Positions 46,450-58,199 of a stretch of DNA of 64,000 nucleotides are shown one piece after another; the stretch's first letter is position 1, and every line of letters begins with the position of its first letter. Made by a program: the position numbers and the translations under genes. A model generated the notes under the pieces. That model saw nothing but the letters and a program-made list of their open reading frames with translations, had not been told where the DNA came from and made no database searches. The stretch is from Dasypus novemcinctus (lineage: Eukaryota > Chordata > Mammalia > Cingulata > Dasypodidae), in assembly GCF_030445035.2 (NCBI RefSeq), contig NC_080677.1:114755263-114819262 (forward strand), written 5' to 3'.

Positions 46450-47110
46450 CCTTTATTATCTTTTAAATGTCTTAGGATCTGAAGTGATGTTCCCTTTTTC
46501 TATCCTGATATTGGTAATTTGTGACTTCTTTTATTCTTTTGATCAGTCAAGCTATAAATTTATCAAATTTATTATTTTCAAAGAACCAATGTTTGGTTTG
46601 ATTGATTTACTTGATTATCCATTTTTTACTTGAATGATTTTCATTTTTATCTTTATTATTTTCTTCCTTCTACATATATTTAATTTGCTTTCCCTTTCCA
46701 AGCTGCTTAATATGGAAACTTAAGTATTGATTTCTTCTTTACTGGTTTAAAACTATGAATTTTTCTCTCAGCATGATTTGACTGCATTCCATAAATATTG
46801 TAATGTTGTGCTTTAATTTTCATTCAACCTAAAATATTTTCTAATTTTGCTTGTTTTGGACCCTTCCAGGATATTTGGAAGCATGTTGTTTAGCTTCCAA
46901 ATTTTGGGGGATTTTCCATATTTGTTTTTGTTATTATAGTCAGAAGATACCACAATATGATTTTAATCCTTTTAAATTTGTTGAGACTTTTAGGCTCAGG
47001 ATATTGTTGATCTTGGTGAATGTTCTGTTCATTTGAATACAATGTATATTTTACTATTGTTTGGTGGAATATCAATTAATTTCAATCTGTATAGTTTAAG
47101 TCTCTATAGC

Positions 47111-47681
47111 TGTATTAGTCAGCCAAAGGGGTGCTGATGCAAAGTACCAGAAGTCTGTCGGCTTTCATAAAGGGTATTTATTTGGGATAGACTCTTACAC
47201 TCACAAGACTATACAAGAGTAAGTTACTCCCTCACCAAAGTCTGTTGCCATGTGTTGGAGCAAGATGGCTGCCAGTCTCTGGGTTCAGCCTTCCCCTCTC
47301 TCCTAAGGCTCCATGGTCTCAGCTTCTTTCAATCTCAGCTGTGGCTAGAGGGTTCATCTCTCTCCTCAAAGCTCATTTCTTCCCAGGCTCAGCTGCTGCT
47401 GTAGACTATCAAGCTCATCTTTCTTCCCAGGGCCTCTGCAGCCTATATTTTTTGTCATCTTTCTCTGTGTTCTTCTTCTTTGTGTGAGTATCTGCCCACC
47501 AAGGGGGTAGGGACTAAAGTCCTACTGATGTGGCCAAATCAAAGCCCTAATCTTAATTTAATCAAGCAAAAGTGAAACCTCTGAATTTAATAAAATCTAA
47601 TATGCCCAGAAGAACAGATCAATTTATAAACATAATCCACTATCCCTGCTTGGAATTCATAAATAATATCAAACTGCCACA
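47111..47681 (+). mobile_element. Solo LTR in old L1
   Basis: It starts TGTATTAGTCAGCC and ends CAAACTGCCACA. Flanks are atagc (47106-47110) and atatc (47682-47686), a 5-bp duplication with one change. It carries the family's 'ggagcaagatggctgcc' motif and is 571 bp long. Confidence 0.85.
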
Positions 47682-49511
47682 ATATCCTTACAGATGTTTC
47701 AAATTTATAAATCTATAGATTTACAAATCTATAATTATAGATTGGTTTATTTCTCATTTTGATTATTTGTTCTTGCTTCATGTATTTTGAACTCTGATAA
47801 TAGATTAATACATATTTAGGATTTTTCTGTATTGGTGACAAAGTCACCCTTTAATCATTATGAAATATCCTTTTTATCTATAGTTATATTCCTTGTCCTG
47901 AATTCTGTTTTATCTGATACTAATATAGCTACTTCAGCTTTATTTTTATTTGTATTTGTATGGTACATATTTTTCCATTCTTTTATTTTTCAACTATGAA
48001 ATATATTTTTTAGTAGACAATACATAGATGAGCCTTAGTTTTTCTTAATTTTCATTTTATTTTCTTTGCCTGTCTGACAATCTCTGCCTTTTTATTGGAG
48101 GATTATATTTAATATGATTATTACCATGTTTGGGTCTGAGTGCACCATCTTCCAGTTCATTTTCTATTTGTTTCTTACCCTTTTCCTGTGTTTTTTAAAA
48201 TTAATTGTGTTTACTTAAATAATTCTATTTTATATCCTCTTTAGGATCATTAGCCATAACACTTTTTCTTATTTTTTAGTAGTTTCTCTGGGACTTACAT
48301 GTTTAACTTACCATTGTCTTCCTTAAAATATTATAGCCCTATATATATATATGTAAGACTCTTATAACAATTAACATTCATTTCCCAACTTCCATCCTTT
48401 GCATTATTATTGTCATATAGTTTACTTATAGTTAGGTTGTAAATTTAGATTGTTATTTTTGTTTTAAATATTAAGTTGTATATGAAATAAATTAGAAATC
48501 AAGAGAAAAAATTGTTTTTATATTCACACACATATTTGCCACATTTTGTACTCTTCATTATTTGTGTATATCTATCCATTTGGTATCATTGTTTCTGCCT
48601 GAAAAACATATTTAAAAGTTCTAACAGTGCATGTCTGCTGGCAATGAACTCTCTCAGCTTTTGTTTGTATGAAAGAGTTTTCATTCAGCCTTCATTTTTG
48701 AAGGATCTTTTCATAGATTTTATGTTGGCAATATTTTCTTTTAGGAGTTTAAGGATTTTCCTTTGTTTTTTGCCTTGCATTGTTTCTGATGAAGAGTCAG
48801 TGAAAATTCTTATCTTTGCTTGCCTGTATGTAATGAGTCTTTTCTCTAACTGCTTAAAGATACCTGTCTATCATTGGTTTTGGGCAATTTGATTAAGATG
48901 GGGGTTTTGGTATGGTTTTCTTTGTGTTTATCCTGCTTGCCGATCCTTGAGTTTCCTGGATCAGTGAATTTATAATTTTCCTTAAATCTGATAAATTTAT
49001 GGCCATTAGTTCTTCAAATATACTTCCTCCCCTCCAGGACTCTAGTAAAGTGTACGATAGACCACTGATATTGTCCCAGAGATCACCAAGGCTCTGTTAG
49101 CTTTTTCAGTGTTTTTTCGGTGCTTCAGTTTGGAAACTTTCTATTACCCTGTAAAAATGGCATTTTTTTTATTGCTGTGTCTAATCTGCTATTAAGCCTA
49201 TTTAGTGATTTAAAAAAAAAAACTCAGGTAGTATATTTTTATCTTTAGAATTCCTGTTTTAGAAATAACTTTGATTCCTCTCCTCATGCTCATATTTTCC
49301 TTAAAGTTTTTGAACGTATCTTTAATAGTTGTTTTAAATCCTCATCTTTCAATTCCATTATCTCTGTTATTTTGAATGTGTTTATATTAAACTAATTTTT
49401 CTGCTGTGTATGGGACACATTTTACTCTTTCTTTGTAATATTTTATTGGATGCTGGGTAGTAAATTTTACATAGCTGAGTGTCTGAATTTTGTTTTATTC
49501 CTTTAAGGAGT

Positions 49512-50269
49512 TGTTTTAGTTTGCGAAAGGGGTGCTGATGCAAAGTACCAGAAATCTGTTGGCTTTTATAATGGGGATTTATTTAGGGTTAAAGCTTATA
49601 GCTCTAAGACCATAAAAAGTCCAAACTGAGGTACCATCAGAGATGCTTTCTCACCAAAAGCAGCTATTGCTAATCCCAGCATATCACCACGTGATGAAGC
49701 AAGATGTCTTTCTATCTCTGCCCAGGCTTCAGCCTTGTCCTCCAAGTTTACTCTTTCCTCTTGAGCTTTGTGGACCCAGCCCCTTAGGGCTTCATGCTTA
49801 AGTGATCCTGTAGTCCTCTCTCTCCTGGCAATAGGGCTTTGATCTTTCCAGGCCTCCTATATCAGTCTCGGCTGTTCTGCTCTCTTCCCAATTTCAGGTC
49901 TATGTTGCCAGGAAAATAGCTTGTGTCTCCATGGGGCCTCAGTTGTTTGAGCCTTCTTCTTCCTGTCCCATGGCAGGATAAAAAATGACAGAGCTTCTCT
50001 TCTTGTCACTTGTGTTTGTCTCAGTTTCAGTCTTTCTCTATGTGAGTGTCTGTTTATATAAGACATAGCAAAGGAGCAGGGACTAAACCTGAGTCATGCC
50101 TTATATAGTGGAATTAGCAGCCATAAAGCAATTTTAACAGGGAATCTAATCAAAGGCCCCTCAACTGAATTGAAGGCAAACAAAGGGTATCATACCCAGA
50201 GGGATAGATTATTTTACAAACATAATCTTTCTCCTTTTGGGATTCATAAAATAATCTCAAACTGCCACA
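49512..50269 (+). mobile_element. LTR of the same family, longer variant
   Basis: It starts TGTTTTAGTTTGCGAAAGG and ends CTCAAACTGCCACA, 758 bp in all. It is longer than its relatives because of extra sequence in the middle (about 49700-50000). Flanking 5-mers do not match, so recombination or drift at one end is possible. Confidence 0.75.
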
Positions 50270-50379
50270 CCTTATTTCTTAGAAAAGCTTTACCATTATC
50301 AGGATCCCACTTATGGTACCTGTCTCAATTGTTCCTTTCTCTCAATCTCTGTCTTGTGCATTATTTTGCCAACATATCC

Positions 50380-50530
50380 ATTCACTTAGCAAATATTTAT
50401 TGAGCACCTACCCTGAGTTGCTAGCTACTGTGCTAAATATTTGAGAGACATGAATGAATAAAATAAACAAATATCTCTGCATCACCTATAACATCCTAGT
50501 GGGGGTTATAGTTTTATGATCTGGCCTGTA
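50380..50530 (-). repeat. L2-like fragment
   Basis: 'caaatatttattgagcacct' and 'ctgtgctaaatatttgaga' are antisense L2 3' text. Confidence 0.6.
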
Positions 50531-50877
50531 TTTATCCCTAACCCAAAGTTCTCTACCCTTTGTAGTCTTGACATATTTTCTTCCTATCTCTCTGTTATGA
50601 CTTTACAGTACTTATTTGGAATATGAAATAATACCAGAGACTTTCAGATTAACACATACGTAATATCTCACATTTGTACCATAATACCTCACCTTTGTGC
50701 ATTCACTTGTGAGTTCCTGCAGCCATATCAATTTGCTTTCTAATTTAAAAAGCATTCAGATCAGTATTATTGCTACTTCTGTACTTATTAAATGTGCAGT
50801 TTAAAATGTACAGGAATGTGTAAGATGGTTGAGTTAACAGTTGACAAGGAAACTCTTTAGTTGAATTATTTGAGGTT

Positions 50878-51325
50878 TGTGTTAGGATTGTCCAGGAAAA
50901 CAGACAGTCTTGACATATTGTAAGTATTATGAGTTTTATTGTAAGGATTGGCTCACACAGCTGTGGGGATGGGCAAACCTGAATTCTGAGGGCAGGCCAT
51001 AGCCGGGAACTCCCATGAAGGTTTTCAATGAATTCCCCAGGAGAAGAATCTGGCTGGCTGAAGTAGAGATGGAAATTCTTTCTTCTGACTGCTGAAATCA
51101 TCAGTTCTCCCTTTCAGATCTACAACTATTTGGATGAGACTTCTCTCATTGCTGAAGGCAATCTCCTAAATTTATTGTATGTGTAATTAGCCATAGATGC
51201 AATCAATTTACAGATTATTTAAATCCATGAACTATTCTCACAGTAACAATCAGGCCAATACTTTTTTGACCAAACAACTGGGCATTATAACTTGGCCAAG
51301 TTGACACATGAACTCAACCATTATA
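50878..51325 (-). mobile_element. ERV-L solo LTR, antisense
   Basis: Its reverse complement matches the 5' LTR at 31025-31457 over much of its length, sharing 'cccagttgtttggtca', 'attgcatctatggctaatta' and 'ccatctctacttcagccagc'. A polyadenylation signal (AATAAA) is present on the minus strand near 50940. TG...TA ends are at 50878 and 51325. Flanking 5-mers do not match clearly. Confidence 0.8.
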
Positions 51326-51479
51326 AGACTATAGTATTATTAGTACTAAATTAATTCATCTTTATCAGACACTCTTATTCAAAGTCTCCTTTTACCTTTC
51401 TTTAATTCCCATACGGCACCCTTATCATTTTTCCAGTCTGATCATCTTATTACGACCCCATACTACTTTAAGTGTTAAA

Positions 51480-51660
51480 TGTTAGACATATGTTATTTCA
51501 CTGAAACTTCACAGCAATCCAAGGAATGTATGATTATTTCTATTTTAATAGATGAGGAAACTCAGGCTTGGAGAGGTTAAATAATTTACTACCATGCAGT
51601 AACTCACTAGTGAAGTTGAAATTTAAATTCAGAACAATCTGTCTCAGAATTTGCTTGTCA
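51480..51660 (-). repeat. MIR, antisense
   Basis: 'gatgaggaaactcaggcttg' and 'gagaggttaaataattt' are the reversed MIR core. Confidence 0.7.
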
Positions 51661-51664
51661 ACTC

Positions 51665-52525
51665 CACCAGCATGCTAAGCCTTATATTATTTATCAGTCT
51701 CTTTCTGAAATCTCAACTCCTCCATGAATTGAGAAGAGAAGATATAAATTACACATCCCTGAAGAAATGCCAAAACCTAAACTGAAGCAGAGAAATGATG
51801 CACAAAACAGTTTGTTAATCTAGAATCTTTCTTAAAATCTTCCTTCTCTAGTTATTTTTCTTGCTTTTTTTTCCCACTAGAGAGTATTTCCGTTTGTCCT
51901 TTGTTTCTGAGCTTCCATTACATTCTGAATAGTACAGTAATTTATTTCAATTAATGCTTTCTTGTTCCTTGTACAAACATAGTTGCACTTTGAGAGTTCT
52001 GATAGGATGGATGCTTTGCTCTTATAATCTCACTCAGAGTTCTGCTTTCCTCAGTAACTCCCCAGTCTCCTTCACACACTCCCTGTCCAGGACTGAAGCC
52101 AGCTATTCATGCAAATTCCCAGAATACAAACCAGACTTTTCCTTACTAGATAACTTGACTTTGCAATCAGCACTTTTGCACTACACTATTCCTATGAGTT
52201 CTCCTATTGTATGACCTCCTCTGTTGAGGCACATGCCCTCTGTCAGGACCAAAGTTTCCCATACACGTATCTATAGGAAAATAACTCTAGGGGGTTTAAC
52301 CAGACAGTTCCTTAGAGAGAGCCCTTGTGCTTTTCATAGAAGGAAATAGAGTATACTATCTCCTTCAGACTCGTATCAGTAGTCCTTGCATCAGGAAAAA
52401 TAAAAGGGACTCACTCTCTTATCCCAGTTTTCAGGCACTTGCAAGAGAGATGGTGGCTTATGATGTCAGATAGTTAAGAAAGCCACACTATAGTTGGGGA
52501 ATGGGTAGAAGCCACTGCACTTTTA
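51665..52525. other. No gene or recognised repeat
   Basis: The open frame at 51954-52214 has no family resemblance. Nothing else is diagnostic. Confidence 0.3.
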
Positions 52526-52529
52526 CTTT

Positions 52530-53125
52530 AATTCACCCTATTCATTCACCAAACTTTTATTGGGTACCTATTGGGAAATTCTGCTATTCAATGTGGAGCT
52601 TTCAGTCCAGAGTGATAAAGTTACGAAGAATTGCAATAAAGTATGGCAGGACACAGGATGGGCATTTAATCCATCCTGGGGTAGGAGTGTTATGGAGGAG
52701 ATGATGCCTGAGTTGAGGCTTAAAGGATGAAAAAGAGTAACCAGATGAAGAAAGGACTAAAGACATTTTAGAAAGAAAAGGTATCACTAGCAGATTCAGA
52801 GGGAAGGAAGATGTGACACATAGCCAGAGGGAATCTGTTGATCTGTGAAGAAGGGGGCTGTATTTGAAAAGGGTTTTGGCAAGCTGGAGAATGGCTGAAA
52901 ATGCCAAGAATGTGTGGCTGCAATAGTTACTAAAGAGGAGCCTAAGTGTAGAAGTTGTGCAGGCCCAGATCGAGAATTGTGTTGTATGCAGTGTGGACGT
53001 TCCCTCAGGGCAGTGATAGGAGCTTGAAGGATTTTAGGGAGAGGATGAAGTGACCCTATTGGTTACAGTGTGGGAGGTGAATTGGAAATGAGTGAGAATG
53101 GAGGCAAGAAGACCTGTTAGGAGAC
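52530..53125 (-). repeat. L2-like element, antisense
   Basis: The order 'tattgggtacctattgg', 'atgatgcctgagttgaggc', 'aggagcttgaaggatttt' and 'gttggaatagtccagcct' is that of the internal antisense part of a long L2-like repeat. It is unusually long for this window (about 600 bp). Confidence 0.6.
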
Positions 53126-53129
53126 TGTT

Positions 53130-53880
53130 GGAATAGTCCAGCCTCTGAAGGGAAGCTCTTCCATACGACCCATCTGCTGCCTTGTAGTTGTGCATGTCTA
53201 GGAGAAAATCTAGAGCAAGTTTGCTTCCTACTACCCAGTGATTCTGCAACTGCAGCCCCAGAGTGAGCCCCTGCCTGGGTGAACACATGATGGTGAGCTT
53301 GGCATGCCTGGGTTCCTCCACTGGGCAGGATATGGAAAATTATAGAACTTGCAAATAGTCTAAATTTCTAAGCCTTGCCACTTTTTCACTGGTCTGCTTC
53401 CCTACTCCCCACCCCCTCATACTTTCACAACCATATAAGATCCTATCATCTCTTTATTCAAAGGCCCTTCTTTCATGTAATTTTCTCAAATATTCGTTTT
53501 CCCTGACCCCAAATAAGAACTAACTGTCCTTATTTTAAAATCTCAAAAACTTTGTGTATACAGTTAAATCTCAATTAATAAGGCCTGTGAGGGAAGTTAC
53601 AAATAATCTAAAATCACAGGGAGAATGAGATTACAGCTTCCTATATCTTGGAATGAATGAATTGAACTGGAAAATAGTCCTACCCCTTAATCATAAATCA
53701 TCTCATTGCTGAGCACTTCCATGTCCCCAGTGCACTCCACATTCCAGCAACTTGGTCTAACTAGACCCAAGTCACTGACTATACCTCTATTTAGCACTTA
53801 TTTTGCTTAGAGATAGTTGTGTGTTGTTTGTTTTTTAAACAAATACTTATATAGCAGTATGTGTCAGGCACGTTTTACAA
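53130..53880. other. No gene or recognised repeat
   Basis: Two overlapping minus-strand open frames (53034-53321) start in the L2-like element and have no domain features. Confidence 0.3.
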
Positions 53881-53893
53881 ATAAGCCTCTTTT

Positions 53894-54322
53894 TTTTTTT
53901 TAAGATTTATTTTTATTTATTCCCCCCCCCCCCATTCCCCCTGTTGTTTGCTCTCTGTGTCCATTCTCTGTGTGTTCTTCTGTGTCTGCTTGTATTCTCA
54001 TTAGGCAACTCTGGGAACCAAACCTGGGACTTTTTGGAGTGGGAGAGAGGCAATTACTCTTTTGCGCCACCTCAACACCCTGTTCTACTACATCTTATTT
54101 TCTCTCCTCTGTGTCTCTTGTTGTGTCATCTTGCTGCACTAACTCTCTGCATCGGCCAGCACTCCTGCGCAGGGTGGCTTTCCTGCGCTGGGCGGCATTC
54201 CTGCATGGACCAGCTCACCACACAGGCCAGCTTGCCCTCACCAGGAGGCCCTGGGCATCAAACCCTGGACCTCCTATATGGTAGACAGAAGCCCAATTGG
54301 TTGCACCACATCCGTTTCCCAG
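53894..54322 (-). mobile_element. DAS-type SINE, antisense
   Basis: Exact 13-mers ataagcctctttt at 53881-53893 and 54323-54335 bound it. A C-run (about 53923-53934) follows its TTTA tail. The right-hand duplication runs directly into a GT/TA microsatellite. Confidence 0.9.
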
Positions 54323-54330
54323 ATAAGCCT

Positions 54331-54334
<4 letters not shown>

Positions 54335-54388
<54 letters not shown>

Positions 54389-54415
54389 CATATATATACA
54401 TATATATATATATAT
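54335..54415. repeat. (GT)n(TA)n microsatellite
   Basis: About 15 GT units are followed by about 25 TA-rich units with ACA interruptions. It is a compound, probably length-variable repeat. Confidence 0.95.
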
Positions 54416-54417
54416 GG

Positions 54418-54600
54418 AGCCATTTTAAAAACTATTTTAAGTGTACAATTCAGTGGCATTGATTACTTTTACATGTCATGTTACACCACCACCTTCCATT
54501 ACTAAAAGTTTTCCATCACCTAAAACAGAAACTCTTTACATATTAAGCAATAACTTCCTATTCCCTCTTCAACCCCCCCACCCGCCCATGTTAACCTCCA
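54418..54600 (-). mobile_element. L1 3' UTR fragment, antisense
   Basis: 'gtacaattcagtggcattga' and 'cctaaaacagaaactcttta' match the L1 3' UTR text at 45540-45640. Confidence 0.65.
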
Positions 54601-54770
54601 GATAAGTCCCATAACAATCCTATGATGTTGGTACTATTGCTATCATCATCTTCATTTAGAGATGAGAAAAGCAAGGCACTATGGAGGGGTTCATAGTTAA
54701 TGAATAACTGAAACAGAATTTGAACCCAGGAGGCCTGCCTCTTGGGTCTGTGCTCTTAACAATATTTTTT
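54600..54770 (-). repeat. MIR, antisense
   Basis: 'tttagagatgagaaaagcaa' followed by 'gaatttgaacccaggagg' is a reversed MIR. Confidence 0.65.
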
Positions 54771-54955
54771 GGTCCTCTCTGATAAGGAAAGCATGCTGTG
54801 CTTAGGGAATAATGAATAGCTAAAAGTAACAGAGTAAAACAAACTTGAGGAAGAAAATTTATGAGATGGTTGAAGAAGGAGGCTCAACCAGATCATGAAG
54901 TATCCTGAGTGTCATCCTAAGAAGCTTTCAAATGTTACCCTTAGGTAAGGGAAGG

Positions 54956-55158
54956 TGTATTAGTCAACCAAAGGGGTGCTGATGCAAAATACCAGAAATT
55001 GGTTGGCAGCCATCTTGCTCCAAATAGACTTTGGTGAGGGAAGTAACTTATGCTTTATGGCCTGTTATCTGTAAGCTCCTACCCAAATAAATACCCTTTA
55101 TAAAAACCAACCAATTTCTGGTATTTTGCATCAGCACCCCTTTGGCTGACTAATAAAC
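54956..55158 (-). mobile_element. LTR fragment with its first 49 bp duplicated as an inverted arm
   Basis: Bases 55008-55158 are the 5' end of the TGTATTAG LTR family in minus orientation. Bases 54958-55006 repeat its first 49 bp in plus orientation, matching 55107-55155 at 48 of 49 positions. The result is a foldback with a 100-bp spacer. No LTR 3' half is present. Confidence 0.9.
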
Positions 55159-55159
55159 A

Positions 55160-55345
55160 GTATTTATAAGGCACTTACTTTGGGTGAGACACTGAGCTAG
55201 GCACTAGGGAAGTAATTTTGAACAAGATACACAAGTCTCTACTACTATGGAGCTCACAGTCTAGTGATAAATAAAACAAGCAATTAAAATTAAGTGAAAT
55301 AAATTCTCCAAGGGTGGGTGGGAAGAAGGTGCTTTAGGGAATATC
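55160..55345 (-). repeat. L2-like fragment
   Basis: 'cagtatttataaggcactta' and 'gagctaggcactaggga' with 'gagctcacagtctagtg' are antisense L2 text. Confidence 0.6.
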
Positions 55346-55440
55346 TGGGAATTGAACTGAAAGTTCAGAAATAAACCCTCATATTCATGGCCAGTTGATT
55401 TTTAATTGCTTTTTAATAAACTTTATTTTTAAAGAAGCTT

Positions 55441-55641
55441 GTGTTCTCTCTCTCTCTCTCTCTCTCTTTGTGGGAAGCTGGCACTCAATTACTGAGCCTT
55501 ATCAGCAACCCTGAGTTGGTTTTTTTTTCATTTGTTTGCTTGTTGCCTGCTTTTTTTTTGTTTTAGGAGACACTGGGAACCAAACCCAGGACCTCCCATA
55601 GGGAAGCAGGCACTCAACCACCTGAGCCACATCCACTCCCC
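55441..55641 (-). mobile_element. Short DAS-related SINE pair, antisense, with CT repeat
   Basis: Flanking 10-mers aaagaagctt (55431-55440) and aaagaaggtt (55642-55651) differ at one base. Two head units are present. A CT run (about 55445-55467) sits at the tail side. Confidence 0.75.
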
Positions 55642-56476
55642 AAAGAAGGTTTTAGATTACAGAAAAGTTTCATTGAAAGTATAAGGGATTCCCATAAGGC
55701 CACCCCCCCCATCTTCCCCTATTAACATCTTACAATTGTGTGGTATATTTGTTATAATTGATGAATAAACATTGAAGCATTGCTACTAACCAAAGTCTAT
55801 AGTTTATATTTAAATTCCAGTGCCCTAAAAATGCCCTATGTCTCACCTATTATTCCCTCTCCCCCACTCAGAAACTCTGGTAACCACTATTTTTATACCA
55901 ATATTACATGTTCTTCCATTACTACAATGTTAATAAGTTTACTTTGTCCATGGCTACATACCCCCTTATGTCTGCTCATTCCTCAACCTTGAGGATTTTG
56001 GGGTGGTGATGCCTGTTCTGCCTCATATTGAGAGGGGGCTTGGATCTCATGGGGGCAAATGGAGCTGTTTTGCTTGCAGTTGTAGATATTCTCTGTTTTT
56101 TGGGATGGGAGTTGTCCATCATCATCTTTTTGTTAGTTGTCCTGAGCAAGTCCAATAAGCTGCAGAGTAGGTGTTGGCTGCAACTCTTCTGAGATTCAGG
56201 GCTCACCGAGTATATGAACAGTCTGAACATTTAAGGCTCTGAGACACATATTTAATAGGTATAGGGTTAATTATAGGCTCAGATAAAAGAGTACAAGAAT
56301 CATATGTAGGGAAATTATAAATGAGTCTAGATCTGTTACATTGGGGAAATAGGTTGTCATATATTCCAAGGTAAGGCCCACCAACAAAATGCTGATTTCA
56401 AGGGATTGTGTGCCCTGCCTATAATGGCCAGATGGCTCTACAGCCCTCAGGAGCACCCCTATTTAAGACTTGTTCA

Positions 56477-56892
56477 GGGAAGCGTACTTGGCCCAATGGA
56501 TAGGGCATCTGCCTACAACATGGGAGGTCCGCGGTTCAAACCCCGGGCCTCCTTGACCCGTGTGGAGCTGGCCCAAGCGCAGTGCTGATGCGCACAAGGA
56601 GTGCCCTGCCACGCAGGGGTGCCCCCCATGTAGGGGAGCCCCAAGCACAAGGAGTGCGCCCCGTAAGGAGAGCTGCTCAGCACGAAAGAAAGTGTAGCCT
56701 GCCCAGGAATGGTGCCGTACACATGGAGAGCTGACACAACAAGATGACACAACAAAAAGAAACACAGATTCCCAGTGCCGCTGATAAGGATAGAAGCGGT
56801 CACAGAAGAACACACAGCGAATGGACACAGAAAGCAGACAACTGGGGGGAGCGGAGAGAAATAAATAAATAAATCTTAAAAAAAAAAAAAAA
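56477..56892 (+). mobile_element. DAS-type SINE, sense, well preserved
   Basis: Exact 12-mers aagacttgttca at 56465-56476 and 56893-56904 bound it. Head, box B ('gcggttcaaaccccgggcc'), body, AAATAAAT repeats and A-run are all present, making this a good reference copy for the family. Confidence 0.93.
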
Positions 56893-57414
56893 AAGACTTG
56901 TTCACAGTGGCAGTTAGTGAGATCTGCCTGAGACATACCTAAGTATAACCTCTGGAATGACCTCCCTACTAATTTTGAAATCTCTTAGGCATAAAAACTC
57001 TTTTGTATTTGATGTTTCCCTCTTTTGGTCAAGGTCTTTTTTCAAATGCAGTGCTTGGTATTAATACCTTAGTGCCAGGGAGACTTATCCCCACTTATCC
57101 CCAGGAGTCATGTGCCACACTGTGGGGGGAAGGTAGCAAGTTCATTTGCTGATTTTGGCTTAGGGATAGGCCACATTTGAGTAACAAGGAGGTTTTCAGG
57201 AGGCAACTCTTAGGCAATAGTTATTCCTAGGCTAAGTTTCAATTTTACAAGAATACGGTTCTTAGTTACATGCATTAATATGAGGGATTGACATATTGGT
57301 CCGTTTTCTTTTATTAGGTACTGCCTATGTACTCAAGAGATTCTAGTCCCTCTATTTGAGAATGTAGCAGGACTCCCCAAGAAGGGAGTTTAATATTTTA
57401 TTATTATTACGTCA

Positions 57415-58188
57415 ATTGATTTTTTAAAATTTATTTCTCCCTCCTGCCCTATTGTTTGTGCTTGAATCTGCTCTCTGTGTCTGTTTGTTGCATGCTCTCT
57501 GTCTGCTTGTCTTCGTTTTTTTTTGAAGATTTATTTATTTATCCCTGCCCCCCCCCATTGTTTTCTGCATCCTTTCACTGTGTGTTCTTCTGTGTCCACT
57601 TGCATTCTCATCAGGTGGCACTGGAGTGCTGTGTCTCTTTTTGTTGTGTCATCTTGCTGCATCAGCTCTCTGTGTGTGTGGCACTACTCTTGGGTGGGTT
57701 GTGGTTTTGCATGCCCCGCCCCGCCCTGCTGTTTTTGCTATCTGGATCCATTCACTGTGTGATCTTCTGTATCTATTTCTTATTGTCTTCTCTTCTTGTC
57801 TTCCTCCTCTAGGATTCACCAGGAGTCGATCCTGGGGACCTCTGTTGTGGAGAGAGGTTCCCTGTCAGTTGTGCCATCTCGGTTCCTGGTCTCTGTTGCG
57901 CTTCACCTTGACTCTCCCCTTTGTCTCTCTTTCACTGCGTCATCATTTTGCTGCGTGGCTCACTTGCGCAGACACTGGCTCTCCACGCAGGCACTTGCTT
58001 GCCATGGGGGCACCCACATAGGCACTTGGCGCACCATGCAGGCACTCGGCTTACTACATGGGCACTGGCTCACTGCACAGGCATGCTTTCTCTTCTTCTT
58101 TTTCACCAGGAGGGCCCAGGGATCAAACCCAGGTCCTCCTATATGGTAGGCAGAGGCCTTATCACTTGAGCCAAATCTGCTTCACAAG
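57415..58188 (-). mobile_element. Composite DAS SINE, antisense
   Basis: At least two units are merged: a T-rich start at 57420 and another at 57516-57545, with box-like head text at 57830-57850 and 58115-58165. The middle (57950-58085) has the short-period repeats seen at 2021-2165. Open frames of 117-131 codons here are by-products. Confidence 0.8.
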
Positions 58189-58199
58189 AATAATTTTTA

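Larger units (their letters stand above)
45330..49500 (-). mobile_element. Old L1 fragments, antisense
   Basis: 45330-45475 is ORF2 antisense, 45480-45925 a 3' UTR ('acaattcagtggcattagtt', 'cacttaacataatatcttc') and 45925-49500 further ORF2/ORF1-region antisense text ('gaatgaactctctcagct'-like at 48640). At least two L1 copies are involved. Insertions lie at 46086-46449 (SINE) and 47111-47681 (LTR). No frame is intact. Confidence 0.7.
55390..57410 (-). mobile_element. Diverged long copy of the non-coding retroelement family
   Basis: It shares collinear text with 43310-44060: 'tggtgatg', 'gagagggggct', 'agcaagtccaataag'/'ggcaagtccaatgaac', 'ccagggagactta'/'ccagggagaccca' and 'aggagtcatg'/'gggagtcatg'. 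Two SINEs (55441-55641, 56477-56892) interrupt it. Substitutions are many, so it is older than the copies with clear target duplications. No reading frame is conserved between the two copies. Confidence 0.6.

Noticed and set aside
56463-56936. 157-codon open frame, minus strand
   Set aside because: It corresponds to the antisense of the SINE at 56477-56892.
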